A stretch of 64,000 nt of DNA from Streptomyces sp. NA02950. GTDB taxonomy: Bacteria; Actinomycetota; Actinomycetes; Streptomycetales; Streptomycetaceae. Where the stretch lies: assembly GCF_013364155.1 (NCBI RefSeq), contig NZ_CP054916.1, positions 3,778,501 to 3,842,500 on the forward strand. Reading direction: 5' to 3'. The notes beneath the pieces are model-generated. The model was given only the letters and a program-made list of their open reading frames with translations, was not told the origin of the DNA and searched no databases. Numbering within the stretch: the first letter of the stretch is position 1; every line of letters begins with the position of its first letter. The position numbers and the translations under genes were made by a program. Shown one piece after another: positions 1 through 8,404 of this stretch.

Positions 1-75
1 ATTCCGACTTTCCTTTGTGTGGGGCAGCAGGGCCGCAGAGCATGGCGGGGACGAGGAGGCGGTGATGAAGCAGGG

Positions 76-324
76 TCATCGCCAGCCTGCCCGCGATACG
101 GGCGTATCGGCCGGGAGTACTGGTGCATCCACCCTCGAAAGTCCGGGTACGGCGCGGGTGCCGTCCGAACCGGCGTGCAACACGGCGACCAGGTGCATCT
201 CCGTGATCCTGGGATTGGCGAAGCGGATGTCCACTCCGGGGATGGGCGAGGTCTTGATCAGGACCTCGGTTCCAGCAAGGCCACCAGAGCAATTCGCCTG
301 CCAGGCGGTTGTTTCGTGGGTCAT
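76..324 (-). CDS. small hypothetical protein, divergent from the IclR gene
   Basis: A predicted 82-residue product starts at ATG 324 (MTHETTAWQ...) just outside a long palindrome and ends in TGA. I do not recognise the family. The first 50 residues look like ordinary folded protein (VLIKTSPIPGVDIRF), while the tail is Pro/Arg/Ala-rich, so it may be the N-terminus of a longer gene cut by a frameshift. The ribosome site is weak. Its divergent orientation to the IclR regulator, with the palindrome between, suggests it would be that regulator's target if it is real. Confidence 0.35.
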   Translation of the reverse strand: MTHETTAWQANCSGGLAGTEVLIKTSPIPGVDIRFANPRITEMHLVAVLHAGSDGTRAVPGLSRVDAPVLPADTPVSRAGWR

Positions 325-325
325 G

Positions 326-382
326 CTTACCATGCTGTGCACTATACGCACCGGCTATGCGTATAGTGCACAGCATGGTAAG
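326..382. promoter_or_regulatory. perfect inverted repeat, putative IclR operator
   Basis: Two perfectly complementary 25-bp arms (326-350 and 358-382) flank a 7-bp spacer. The core reads GTGCACTATACGCA on the left and its complement on the right. It lies between a minus-strand ORF and the plus-strand IclR gene, where a divergent operator is expected. There is no T-run, which argues against a simple terminator. Because the arms mirror each other, both strands can be read as the same short peptide, a consequence of the symmetry. Confidence 0.65.
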
Positions 383-464
383 CGGCGGCGCCTGCGTCAA
401 GACCCGGGCCGGAGTAGTGCCATACGCTGAACGCGTGAGCGCATCCTGGAAGGCGGTAGGCAGC

Positions 465-1244
465 GTGCGGACAGAGGCCGCAGACGAATCGGAGAACGCA
501 ACCGAGGGGTCGGCGAAGCGCCCCAGCCAACCCCCGTCGCAGACCCTGGTCCGTGGGCTTGCCGTCCTGCGTGCCGTCGCTCATCAGCCGCGGGGCCTGA
601 CTGTGACGGAGATCGCATCCCGGACTGGACTGCACCGCACAGTGGTGCACCGTCTCGCCAACACGCTTGCTGCGGAAGGATTCGTGGCCAGGACCGCGGA
701 CGGCGCATATGTGCCCGGAGGTGAGGTGCACGCACTCGCGGGCACCTCGCGGCCGAGCCTCTCGGAGTTCGTGCAGCCGCTTCTGCAACAGCTTGCCGAC
801 CGGTACGGCGGCACGGCGATCCTCTTCTTCGCGGAGCCGGATAGCGTCGTCGCCGTGGCCACGGCCGTTCCGAAGGATGCCGACTACCACCTGGCCTACC
901 GAAAGGGCAGTCGCCAGCCGCTGGACCGGGGAGCCGCCCCGCGCGCGATCCGGGCCGGCCGGGCGCCGGACGAGGACGACTCACCCGCCGTCCGCCAGGT
1001 GCGCCGACAAGGCTGGGCCATCACCCATGGTGAGGTGGAACCCGGGGCTCACGCGGTCGCGGCCCCGCTGTCCCGCGACGGCGACCTGCTGGACGCCTGC
1101 GTCATGTTCGTTTCGCACCGACGCGACCACGTCGAGGAGGCGACACGGGATGTGGTCTCCGTCGCGAAGGCGGCACGCGTATTCGCGCTCGGGATGCACG
1201 AGAGCCTGCCCATTTCTGCTCGCAGGCCGACGGATTCCGCGTAG
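465..1244 (+). CDS. IclR-family transcriptional regulator
   Basis: A 259-residue DNA-binding regulator. After a polar 25-residue lead come SQTLVRGLAVLRAV and a winged helix-turn-helix (LTVTEIASRTGLHRTVVHRL), the classic IclR N-terminus. The rest matches an IclR effector domain (about residues 95-245), which usually binds a small aromatic or carboxylate ligand. GTG 465 was chosen because GGAAGG lies 11 bases upstream; GTG 435 is possible but has no visible ribosome site. The 25-bp-arm palindrome 83 bases upstream is a good candidate operator. The MFS transporter and amidohydrolase downstream are possible targets, separated by decayed sequence; that link is inference. Confidence 0.85.
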   Translation: MRTEAADESENATEGSAKRPSQPPSQTLVRGLAVLRAVAHQPRGLTVTEIASRTGLHRTVVHRLANTLAAEGFVARTADGAYVPGGEVHALAGTSRPSLSEFVQPLLQQLADRYGGTAILFFAEPDSVVAVATAVPKDADYHLAYRKGSRQPLDRGAAPRAIRAGRAPDEDDSPAVRQVRRQGWAITHGEVEPGAHAVAAPLSRDGDLLDACVMFVSHRRDHVEEATRDVVSVAKAARVFALGMHESLPISARRPTDSA

Positions 1245-1357
1245 CGGGGCCGTCGAGCCGGTGAGCGGACGGCAATCTTCCCCCGCCTACGGGCGCATCC
1301 CGGGAGAACATGAGTGCTCCACAGGGGCTGTTCCGTGGGGAGCGAGGTGCCCGTCGC

Positions 1358-1976
1358 TTACCGACGTCGCGCGTGCGGGTGCGTTGTCGATACAGCGACT
1401 GGAGGGTGTCTGGAGCGTGTAGGTAGACATCCATGCCTGCGGGGCCCGCCGACCTGCGCGAGCGCAAACCGGCCCGGCGCCGACTCGAGTGGCCAGCGGC
1501 CCACCAGTCGTTTCGCCTTCGACCGCGGCGCCTCCACCCGCGCCGGCACCACCTGCATGCCGAACAAGACAGCCAACTCCTGGCAGGGCAGCGGCCCCTG
1601 CCCAAGCCGGACGCGACCCGCGAGCGCCTGCAGGATGCGCGCTGGCAGTCCACCGACAATGCCGACCAGGCCAGCCCCTCACGCCACATCGGCACCTGCG
1701 AATGTGGGCTTTGCCGCACCCGACACCGACGACGTCTCCACAGTCTGCCCCTCGGCGGCCGGCGCGGCCAGCCCAATCCCAGTCTGAGCAAAGCCCGGTC
1801 TCGTCCACCAAGGCAGGCACCTCGCCGACCCACGAGCGGGCGATGACCCACTTCTGCCAGTCCTTCTCGGCCGCGGCCAGCCCGGCCTGGATGCGGTCGG
1901 CCTCCTCACGCAGCCTGTCGACTCAACGGCGAGCGGCGAGCTCGTGGTGTTCCAGTAGTCCCACGACCGACGGCAT
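1358..1976 (-). pseudogene. decayed short Streptomyces accessory protein
   Basis: Read on the minus strand from ATG 1976, the frame gives MPSVVGLLEHHELAARR, then an in-frame TGA at 1923-1925. It continues in the same frame as VDRLREEADRIQAGLAAAEK followed by DWQKWVIARSWVGEV. After one frameshift (between about 1780 and 1650) it resumes as GLPARILQALAGRV, CQELAVLFGMQVVPARVEA and RSKAKRLVGRWPLE. From memory, this order (coiled-coil start, then a winged-helix-like end) matches a protein of about 150 residues found in Streptomyces accessory regions, often near transposases. With one stop and one frameshift it is most likely dead. Confidence 0.5.
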
Positions 1977-2389
1977 TCGCGACCTCCCCGGTAGCGACGA
2001 CCCGACAGGCCACCACTCCCACGGAACCACCGCCCTATCCCCGACCAGCGAAAGCTCTGGCCCCGCCAGACGAATTCGGCTGAAGCACGACAGCTGCGGG
2101 TGTTGCCCGCACATGTCCCGTCGGCAGGGTTCCGCTCGATCAGCCGATGGTCTACTCTCACCGCAAGCGCACACAGTGTGCGATTATCGTACTTAGGAGA
2201 GCCTCGTGGCCGGAGACGTAGTCACCCGCTCGCCGCCACAGACTCCGGCGCGAGGATGCGCTTGGCGCACGCCGACCTGGCCGCGGTATCGACGCAAGGC
2301 ACGCGGTGACGCACCGAACCCCTCCGGGTTCGATGCGCTCCCAGGTGGCCGGCGCGGCGGAACATTGACCACAATGGAAAAGGGCCAAC
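1977..2389. other. non-coding or decayed sequence
   Basis: No convincing gene was found on either strand. GTG 2206 has a good ribosome site (AGGAGAG), but the encoded 84 residues are Arg/Pro/Trp-rich and look like an out-of-frame reading. With the broken genes on both sides, this appears to be eroded DNA. Confidence 0.4.
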
Positions 2390-2670
2390 GTGTCGTCTCC
2401 TGCCGCCGCGGCGGACGCAGGAGCCGGTTACACCTGGCGCATGCATCTGCCGCTCGCTGACTGATTGGCATCGTCTTCGTCACCGCGCTGATGCTGATGA
2501 ACTGCGCCGCCCTCGTCAGAGGCTCCGTCGCCTTGGCCGGGAAACCTGGCCGCATCACGGCCGGCTTCGTCGTCGGCCTCCTCGTCTCCCTGAACACCCG
2601 CTCCTCGGAAACGACGGACTTTTCCGATCGCGGGGTCGGAACTACCCGACGACTCCCCTCCGGCTACTGA
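2390..2670 (+). pseudogene. frameshifted small membrane protein
   Basis: From GTG 2390 the frame reads VSSPAAAADAGAGYTWRMHL then PLAD and stops at TGA 2462. The next frame continues directly as IGIVFVTALMLMNCAALVRG, then a second hydrophobic stretch (ITAGFVVGLLVSL) and NTRSS, ending at TGA 2668. Restoring one missing G at about 2463 fuses both parts into a protein of about 93 residues with two membrane segments. This is either a real one-base deletion or a sequencing error. Function unknown. Confidence 0.45.
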
Positions 2671-2745
2671 GCGCGCGCCGGCGCGTCCAGTACCAGGCCC
2701 GGTTCTCCGAATCGGCGCTTCAAAGCCCATCAAGGATGATGCTGA

Positions 2746-3963
2746 ATGAACACACCGACCACAGCCGTGCCCCGGTTCAGCGACCGGGGTGCCTACACGT
2801 ACATCGCGGCCTTCAGCGCCTCGCTCTACACCGTGTTGCTCATCGCCCCGGTCCTCGGAGGCAAGCTCGCCCAGCAGCTCGGCCTCACACCGTCCCAGCT
2901 CGGTCTGCTGTTCTCTCTCGAGCTCGGCTCGTTCAGCATCGCCACGGTGCCTGCCTACCTGTGGCTGCGACGGGTGAACCTGCGCACCGCCAGCTACCTC
3001 GGCACCATCGGCGTCCTGGTCGGCAACCTGGTCTCGGGGTTCATTGACAGTTACCCGCTGCTCGTCGCGCTCCGCGTCTGCACCGCGCTGGCTGCCGGGT
3101 CGATCACCGTGATCGTCTTGTCGCTCAGCGGGCGCACCGCGAATCCGGGGCGGGCGTTCGGGCTCTGGGTGTGCTGCCAGCTCTCCATGGGGGCGCTGAT
3201 CCTGGGGGTGTTCCCGCTGGTCTTCGCCTCCGCGCCGGTCGCGGTCGTCTACTGGACCCTCGCAGGGCTCATCGCTCTCTGTCTGCCCACCATCCGCCTC
3301 ATCGATGGTGACGCTCTTCGTGCGGAACCGGCATCTGCGGAACCGGCCGATGCTCAGCGCCCTGCCGCCAATCCCATCAGGTACGTGCTCGGCCTCTCCT
3401 CCATGCTGTGCTTCTACCTCGCGCTGAGCGGTGTGTGGACGTTCCTTGAGCGGATCGGCGCGCAGGCCGGGAATGCCTCCGGAACGATCTCCGTCGTGCT
3501 GTCGCTCGCGACCGTCGCCGGCATCGCGTCCGCGATGATCGCCACTGTCGTCGGGGAGAGCCCGCGCCGATCCCTTTTCCTGCTCGGCGGCTACCTCATC
3601 ATGGCGCTCAGCGTCGCGCTGCTGTTCGGCGCGCCGACCGTGGCACGCTTCGCCGCCGCTGCGATCCTCTTCAAGTTCGCGTGGACGTTCATCCTGCCCT
3701 ACCTGCTTTCCGCGCTCTCCGACCTCAGCAAGGGCGGACACGTCATGAACACCACCAACCTGATGATCGGCACCGGTATCGCGACCGGCCCCATTCTCTC
3801 CGGGATGCTCATCGACGGCGCCGGCGGCAGCTTCGCCCCGATGCTGGCTGTTTCTTTCGTCGGTGTGCTCGCCTCGATGGGCCTGATCTTCGCGACCCGC
3901 CCGGCGGCCCGTCGCGCTGCGGACCCCGCCGCCACCCCAGACGCCCAGAATAACTACGCCTGA
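2746..3963 (+). CDS. MFS transporter
   Basis: A 405-residue integral membrane protein with about twelve hydrophobic segments and a charged central loop (about residues 190-205), as in the major facilitator superfamily. Segment order and the small-residue-rich first helices fit a drug/metabolite transporter; the substrate cannot be read from sequence. A weak AAGGATGAT ribosome site precedes ATG 2746. The stop lies 35 bases before the amidohydrolase gene, so the two probably form one transcript that imports (or exports) the substrate or product of that hydrolase. Confidence 0.9.
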   Translation: MNTPTTAVPRFSDRGAYTYIAAFSASLYTVLLIAPVLGGKLAQQLGLTPSQLGLLFSLELGSFSIATVPAYLWLRRVNLRTASYLGTIGVLVGNLVSGFIDSYPLLVALRVCTALAAGSITVIVLSLSGRTANPGRAFGLWVCCQLSMGALILGVFPLVFASAPVAVVYWTLAGLIALCLPTIRLIDGDALRAEPASAEPADAQRPAANPIRYVLGLSSMLCFYLALSGVWTFLERIGAQAGNASGTISVVLSLATVAGIASAMIATVVGESPRRSLFLLGGYLIMALSVALLFGAPTVARFAAAAILFKFAWTFILPYLLSALSDLSKGGHVMNTTNLMIGTGIATGPILSGMLIDGAGGSFAPMLAVSFVGVLASMGLIFATRPAARRAADPAATPDAQNNYA

Positions 3964-3998
3964 CCCTCGCCCCTGCCGCGAGCACCTGAAGGAGAAAG

Positions 3999-5660
3999 AT
4001 GCCCATCCCTGCTGACGCGGTCCATCACAATGCCCGCGTCTACACACTCGACCCGGCCCTGCCCTGGGCCTCGGTCCTGGTGGTGGCCGGCGGCGCGATC
4101 GCCGCTGTGGGCGGCGAGGAACTGCTCGACGAAATCGCGGGCACCCCGGAGGTCGTGAACCACCATGGCGGGTTCCTCATGCCAGGTCTCGCCGACGTCC
4201 ACAACCATCACATGCTCGCTGGCCGGGCCGACCTGTTCGAGCTCCAACTCGACCCGACCACGGACGTGGACGGGGTACTCGATGCTATCCGCGCCTGGTC
4301 GTCGGCTTTGCCGCCCGGCGCCTGGGTGGTCGGCGGTGGGTGGGGCACCGGGCTGATTCCCGCATTGTCCGACCTCAAAGCCCTCTCCGCCCTCGACGAG
4401 GCCGCCGGAGGACGGCCTGTACTGCTGCGCGACGACAGTTGCCACAACCGCTGGGTCAGCTCCGCGGCGCTGGCCATCGCTGGTATCCACGCCGCCTCGG
4501 CCGACCCCACCGACGGCATCGTCGTCCGCGATCCCAGCACTCGCGCGCCCGTCGGCCTGCTCATTGAGTCCGCCCTCATTCCGGTAGAACGCGCCTACGC
4601 ATCGTTGGCCCCCGTCGGCGTCGCGCAGCACGCCGAAGCCAGCCGGCGGGCTGTCGAGATCCTGCACTCCTTCGGGGTGACCAGTTTCCAGGACGCTGCC
4701 ACGTCCCTGCCGCTGCTGGAGGCGCTCAAGCACCTCGACGACACCGGCCGCCTCGACGCCTGGGTCGTGACCTCGCTCCAGGTCAACGACAAGATATTCG
4801 GCACACATCCGCTGGGCCAGGACCTCATTGGCCTGCGCGAGACCTACCGCAGTCACCATCATCGTCCCGACTTCGTCAAGATCTTCCTCGATGGTGTACC
4901 CCCTTCGAGGACGGCCGCGTTCCTCGAGCCCTACCTGCCCGACGCTGTGCATGAAGCCGACTGGCGCGGGGAGACCACCATGAGCCAGGAGGAACTCACG
5001 GGGTGGCTGCTGCGTACCGCCGCGCAGGGTCTATCGGCAAAGATCCATTGCACCGGCGACCGGTCGGTGAGCATGACCCTCGACGCAGTCGCGGCTGTCC
5101 GCGCCGCCGGCCACACTGTGCCCGCCTTTCACATCGCGCACGGGCAGTACGTCGCCGAACAGGATGTGCCGCGTCTGGCCGAACTCGGCGTCGTGGCCGA
5201 CATCTCCCCCCCCTTGTGGTTTCCCGGCGCCATCTTCGACGCCATCTGCGCATGCGTCCCGCGCGAACGTGCCGAAAAATTGCACCCCAACCGGAGTCTG
5301 CTGGACGCCGGCGTACTCCTCGCCGGCGGCTCCGATTGGCCGGTGATGCCTTCTCCGAATCCCTGGCCCGGCATCCAGGGCCTGGTGAGCCGGGCCGATC
5401 CGACCGGGACATTCTCCGGTCGGCTGTGGCCCGAACAGGCCATCACCACGGCCGAGGCCCTGCACGCCTACACCCTCGGCGCCGTCCGCGCTATGGGCCT
5501 GGACGACGTCACCGGATCCCTCACCCCGGGCAAGTCCGCCGACTTCGTCGTCCTCGACCGCGATCCCCTTTCCGTCCCTGTCGAAGAACTCGCCGCAACC
5601 ACAGTGGAACAGACATGGTTTTCAGGCCGGAAGGTGTACGACCGCCAGCTGACGGAGTAG
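3999..5660 (+). CDS. YtcJ-like metal-dependent amidohydrolase
   Basis: A 553-residue cytoplasmic hydrolase of the amidohydrolase_3 (YtcJ-like) family. Visible marks are the N-terminal small beta domain (residues 1-50), the metal-binding LADVHNHHM (about 66-74), a probable metal-ligand HCTGDRSV (about 349), the FHIAHGQYV histidine (about 376), the late GGSDWPV aspartate (about 445) and the C-terminal LTPGKSADFVVLDRDP return strand. Family members hydrolyse C-N bonds in amides, carbamates or cyclic compounds; the true substrate is unknown. A strong AAGGAGAAAG ribosome site precedes ATG 3999. It is transcribed after the MFS transporter. Confidence 0.92.
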   Translation: MPIPADAVHHNARVYTLDPALPWASVLVVAGGAIAAVGGEELLDEIAGTPEVVNHHGGFLMPGLADVHNHHMLAGRADLFELQLDPTTDVDGVLDAIRAWSSALPPGAWVVGGGWGTGLIPALSDLKALSALDEAAGGRPVLLRDDSCHNRWVSSAALAIAGIHAASADPTDGIVVRDPSTRAPVGLLIESALIPVERAYASLAPVGVAQHAEASRRAVEILHSFGVTSFQDAATSLPLLEALKHLDDTGRLDAWVVTSLQVNDKIFGTHPLGQDLIGLRETYRSHHHRPDFVKIFLDGVPPSRTAAFLEPYLPDAVHEADWRGETTMSQEELTGWLLRTAAQGLSAKIHCTGDRSVSMTLDAVAAVRAAGHTVPAFHIAHGQYVAEQDVPRLAELGVVADISPPLWFPGAIFDAICACVPRERAEKLHPNRSLLDAGVLLAGGSDWPVMPSPNPWPGIQGLVSRADPTGTFSGRLWPEQAITTAEALHAYTLGAVRAMGLDDVTGSLTPGKSADFVVLDRDPLSVPVEELAATTVEQTWFSGRKVYDRQLTE

Positions 5661-5722
5661 GTATCCCCGTCGGACAGCCCGGCCCTTCGCTATGCTCTTT
5701 CCGCTGTTCAGACAGCGTGGCG

Positions 5723-5740
5723 GTCGCCCTCCGGGGCGAC
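5723..5740 (+). terminator. hairpin after the amidohydrolase gene
   Basis: GTCGCCC and GGGCGAC form a 7-bp stem around a TCCG loop, about 60 bases after the stop. There is no T-run, which is common for actinobacterial terminators. Confidence 0.45.
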
Positions 5741-5845
5741 AAAGCGGTGGCTAGCCACACACGTCTTCGGAAGATGCGTCACCATCCGAACGATCAGCGC
5801 ATCTCCGCAGGTCACAGCGGATACGGCACGACCAGCCCTTGGCTG

Positions 5846-5872
5846 TGGCTCCTGCCCAGGACTCGAACCTGC
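5846..5872 (-). other. tRNA 3'-end-like fragment, possible attachment-site relic
   Basis: On the minus strand the segment reads as a T-arm and acceptor end (GCAGGTTCGAGTCCTG followed by GGCAGGAGCCA). No matching 5' acceptor strand, D-arm or anticodon stem could be placed upstream, and the acceptor/CCA spacing is one base short, so it is not a working tRNA. Such 3' pieces are often left where integrative elements used a tRNA gene as attachment site. No integrase gene is present in the window. Confidence 0.3.
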
Positions 5873-5964
5873 GGCCAACGACCGAGCCGCTCCATAGGCA
5901 CAGAGTGGACTCCACAGTGATCCGTGATCCTGGGAACCACCGTTCGCCACCGTTCCCATCTGTC

Positions 5965-6038
5965 TGGTGCCCCGCCGGGGGCACCACCTGCGCAGCAGGT
6001 CAGAGGGTCGCGAGGCCCCTCGTTTATTCGAGGGGCCT
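5965..6038. terminator. cluster of three hairpins
   Basis: Three stems follow each other: TGGTGCCCC/GGGGCACCA (5965-5986), CCTGC/GCAGG (5987-5999), and AGGCCCCTCG/CGAGGGGCCT around TTTATT (6013-6038). The last is a strong terminator-like stem. The first resembles a tRNA acceptor end facing its own complement. Confidence 0.5.
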
Positions 6039-6052
6039 TCGCCATGATCGAG

Positions 6053-6071
6053 TGCCACATAGATGCCACAT
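6053..6071. repeat. short direct repeat TGCCACAT
   Basis: TGCCACAT occurs at 6053-6060 and 6064-6071, 11 bases apart, just after the hairpin cluster. Short direct repeats like this can be recombinase arm sites, but no recombinase is nearby. The rest of 5661-6401 holds no gene I can support. Confidence 0.3.
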
Positions 6072-6283
6072 CACCGATTGATCATGGCAATGCAACGGAG
6101 CGTAACCCTCGCAAGCGGGGGTACCAGTTCATATAGCGAGACCACGAGGGACGGCTCCGCTCCCCATCCAGTGCCGTCGATTCCTGCCTCAGCAGACCCG
6201 TGAGCAGTGGGCGGGGAGGCCCGCGCCACGGGAGAGCGCCCCCGCCGGAACACTCGGCGGGGCGCCTACGTGAGTAAACGTAA

Positions 6284-6314
6284 CCGCCCCGGGGGTTGTT
6301 CACCCCCGGGGCGG
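6284..6314. terminator. strong 13-bp hairpin closing the minus-strand operon
   Basis: CCGCCCCGGGGGT and ACCCCCGGGGCGG pair perfectly around a 5-base loop. The hairpin lies 88 bases downstream of the last gene of the 6402-10886 operon and is symmetric, so it could stop transcription from both sides. Confidence 0.65.
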
Positions 6315-6401
6315 GACACCATGGCCTGAGCCCGGCGTCCAGCGGCACGAGGGCGGCAGCGAGGACGCGGAGTACCGCGTCTCCGTGGCGGCCCCGGGGT
6401 G

Positions 6402-7334
6402 CTACCTTTCCGCGCCCTTGATTCCCGCCGTGCGGTCGCTCGGCGTTGTGTCGGCGGGCTGGGGCAGTTCCGGGAGACCGGGGGCCCGGGGGTGTCGGGA
6501 GCGGAGGCGGTTCGCCCAGAGGACGACGAGCGCGCCCGCCAGGATGAGGACCGAGCCCCCGTAATCACGGGGGCTCGGAAAGTGCTGGAACATCAGCATG
6601 TCCAGGGCGAAGCCGAACACCATCGAACTGGCCATCACACTGGACACGAGCTCGCTGCTCAGGTGCTTGAGCGCGTAGGCGAGCAGCTGCTGGTAGACCG
6701 CGCTGAGCGCGCCGACGGCGATGATCAGCCACCAGCTGCCCAGGGACAGCGAATGGCTCGTGATCAGCGCCCACCCGACGGACAGTGCCAGGGAGACACC
6801 GAAGAAGTAGAAGACCACCGAGAAACTGCTGTCCGTGCGGCGCAGCCGGGCCACGATCACGTTGGCGCCCGCTGAGGCCACTCCGGAGGCGAGCGCGAAG
6901 ACGCTGCCCCAGTCGAGGAAGCCGTCCGGTCGCACCCCGGTCACGACGACGATCCCCGCGAAACCCAGCACCAGTCCCGCCACCGCGACGGGCCCGACCC
7001 GCTGGCGCATGAAGACCAGCATCAGGATCGGCACGAACAGCAGATAGCTGGAGTTCAGCACCATCGCGTTCTGCAACGGGAGCCGTTCGAGGGCCAGGGT
7101 GTAGCACAGGAACATGCCGAACCCCAGCCCGCCGCGCAGGAGGTGCCAGCGCAGCTGGGAGGTGCGCACCGTGGGACGTCCGCTCGCCAGGTAGATCGGC
7201 ACCAGGGTGGCACAGGCGAAGACATATCTGGCCACCAGCGCCACGGACGCGTCGCCGGTGCTGCTCGCCTCCTTCATCACGGCGCTCATCAGGGCGTAGA
7301 TCGCGGCCGACGCGACGACGGTCAGCAGTTTCAT
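6402..7334 (-). CDS. EamA/DMT-family transporter
   Basis: A 310-residue membrane protein with ten hydrophobic helices in two repeated halves (about 5-140 and 150-280), as in EamA drug/metabolite transporters. The first half has the usual short helix pairs and the ALERLPLQNAMVL segment; a charged, Pro-rich tail follows residue 285. Members mostly export amino acids, metabolites or related small molecules. It is the last gene of the decarboxylase operon, 13 bases after the acyltransferase stop. The simplest role is export of the operon product; this is inferred from context. Confidence 0.9.
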   Translation of the reverse strand: MKLLTVVASAAIYALMSAVMKEASSTGDASVALVARYVFACATLVPIYLASGRPTVRTSQLRWHLLRGGLGFGMFLCYTLALERLPLQNAMVLNSSYLLFVPILMLVFMRQRVGPVAVAGLVLGFAGIVVVTGVRPDGFLDWGSVFALASGVASAGANVIVARLRRTDSSFSVVFYFFGVSLALSVGWALITSHSLSLGSWWLIIAVGALSAVYQQLLAYALKHLSSELVSSVMASSMVFGFALDMLMFQHFPSPRDYGGSVLILAGALVVLWANRLRSRHPRAPGLPELPQPADTTPSDRTAGIKGAER

Positions 7335-7347
7335 GAATCAGTGGCCT

Positions 7348-8382
7348 CTACAGCTCGTCGAGGTTGATCGATACGGCCTCGGTGATTCCCGGCGAATTGT
7401 GCTGGATGTCGGAGCGAACAGGGGTGTTCCGGTCGAAGAAGTAGGTGGCGACCAGTGCACCGGAGCCGTTCTCGGCGAGTACCGGATTGTTCACCAGGAA
7501 GCGGCGGACCGATGGGCTCAGCACCTTCGGACGGATGAGCATGCGGAGGCGGCCGAAGGCATTGTCCGGGATGACGGCGGTGGTGCCGAATCTCTTCTTG
7601 TACTGGAATGTTCCTTTGGTAAGGAACGGCTCGCAGCCCTGGAAGTCGAGCAGGGCGATCCCGTCTTCCGACGCGGCCCAGTCGAGGTTCGCGTAGTAGA
7701 TATAGGTCTGGGCGCCCGCGGCACGGTGGACATCGGAGCCTTCCTTGATTCCGATCAACCGCGCGTTGAGTCTGCGGCGTTCCCGGTCGATCTGGCAGAC
7801 ACTGCCCGCCACCCATTCCCCGGACCGGAGCACACGGAAGAGCACGCCTTGCCGGAAGAGCGTACGGAAGGCCGGCTCCTCCTCCACACTGCGGGCCCGG
7901 TCCGCGTACCGCACGCGCATGGTCGGCAGGTGCATGGTCCGGTAGAACTCGTAGAAGTGGTCGTCCTCGTGGGAGACGTCGTAGGTGAAGCCGTCCCGCT
8001 CGGCGTTGCGGCGGCGTCTGCCCTCGCGTCGCGAGAGGAGCCGCGACATCACATGGGCGTGGCCACGGCTGGTGTCGACCACCTGGTGGATGCGGGCCAC
8101 GGCGCGGATGTCGCCGGGGCCGGCGAGGGAGTCGACCACATCGGTCGGTGCCACCAGAACGGCCAGTTCCGCGTCGGCCGATGACCAGCGCTTGACGAGG
8201 TCGGAGACATCGTCGAGCGACGATGTCCGCTCGCCGGACCGCTCGGTCAGGAAGCGGTCCTCCACGAACGGGGCGATATAGGTGAGACCCTCCTGGGCAC
8301 CGAGGTAAACGGTGCGGGCCGACTCACCGAGTCCGGTCGTACCGGAGTTCTCCCGGAGGAAATAGCCGGGGCTGTCATTCAT
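7348..8382 (-). CDS. FemAB/GNAT-like acyltransferase
   Basis: A 344-residue protein. Residues about 120-310 show the acyl-transferase pattern of FemAB/BioF2-like GNAT proteins: HEDDHFYEFYRTMHLPTMRV, LFRVLRSGEWVAG, LDFQGCEPFLTKGTFQYKKR and a closing aromatic strand. This fold joins acyl or aminoacyl groups to amines. ATG 8382 (MNDSPGYF) was chosen; longer readings are Pro/Thr/Arg-rich with no support. It starts 22 bases after the PLP-enzyme stop and is followed by the exporter. It might acylate an amine made by the operon; the acyl donor and acceptor are unknown. Confidence 0.75.
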   Translation of the reverse strand: MNDSPGYFLRENSGTTGLGESARTVYLGAQEGLTYIAPFVEDRFLTERSGERTSSLDDVSDLVKRWSSADAELAVLVAPTDVVDSLAGPGDIRAVARIHQVVDTSRGHAHVMSRLLSRREGRRRRNAERDGFTYDVSHEDDHFYEFYRTMHLPTMRVRYADRARSVEEEPAFRTLFRQGVLFRVLRSGEWVAGSVCQIDRERRRLNARLIGIKEGSDVHRAAGAQTYIYYANLDWAASEDGIALLDFQGCEPFLTKGTFQYKKRFGTTAVIPDNAFGRLRMLIRPKVLSPSVRRFLVNNPVLAENGSGALVATYFFDRNTPVRSDIQHNSPGITEAVSINLDEL

Positions 8383-8404
8383 CTCCGAAACCCCTCTGCG
8401 ATCG

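Noticed and set aside
2428..4047. A 539-codon minus-strand frame opposite the MFS gene
   Set aside because: It is Arg/Glu/Asp-rich without motifs and opposite a clear transporter gene.
5846..5935. Complete tRNA gene on the minus strand
   Set aside because: No matching 5' acceptor, D-arm or anticodon stem could be placed.
5708..6069. Several short minus-strand frames (60-116 codons)
   Set aside because: They cross the tRNA-like piece and hairpins and contain the GRRFES-type text that spurious frames over tRNA ends often show.
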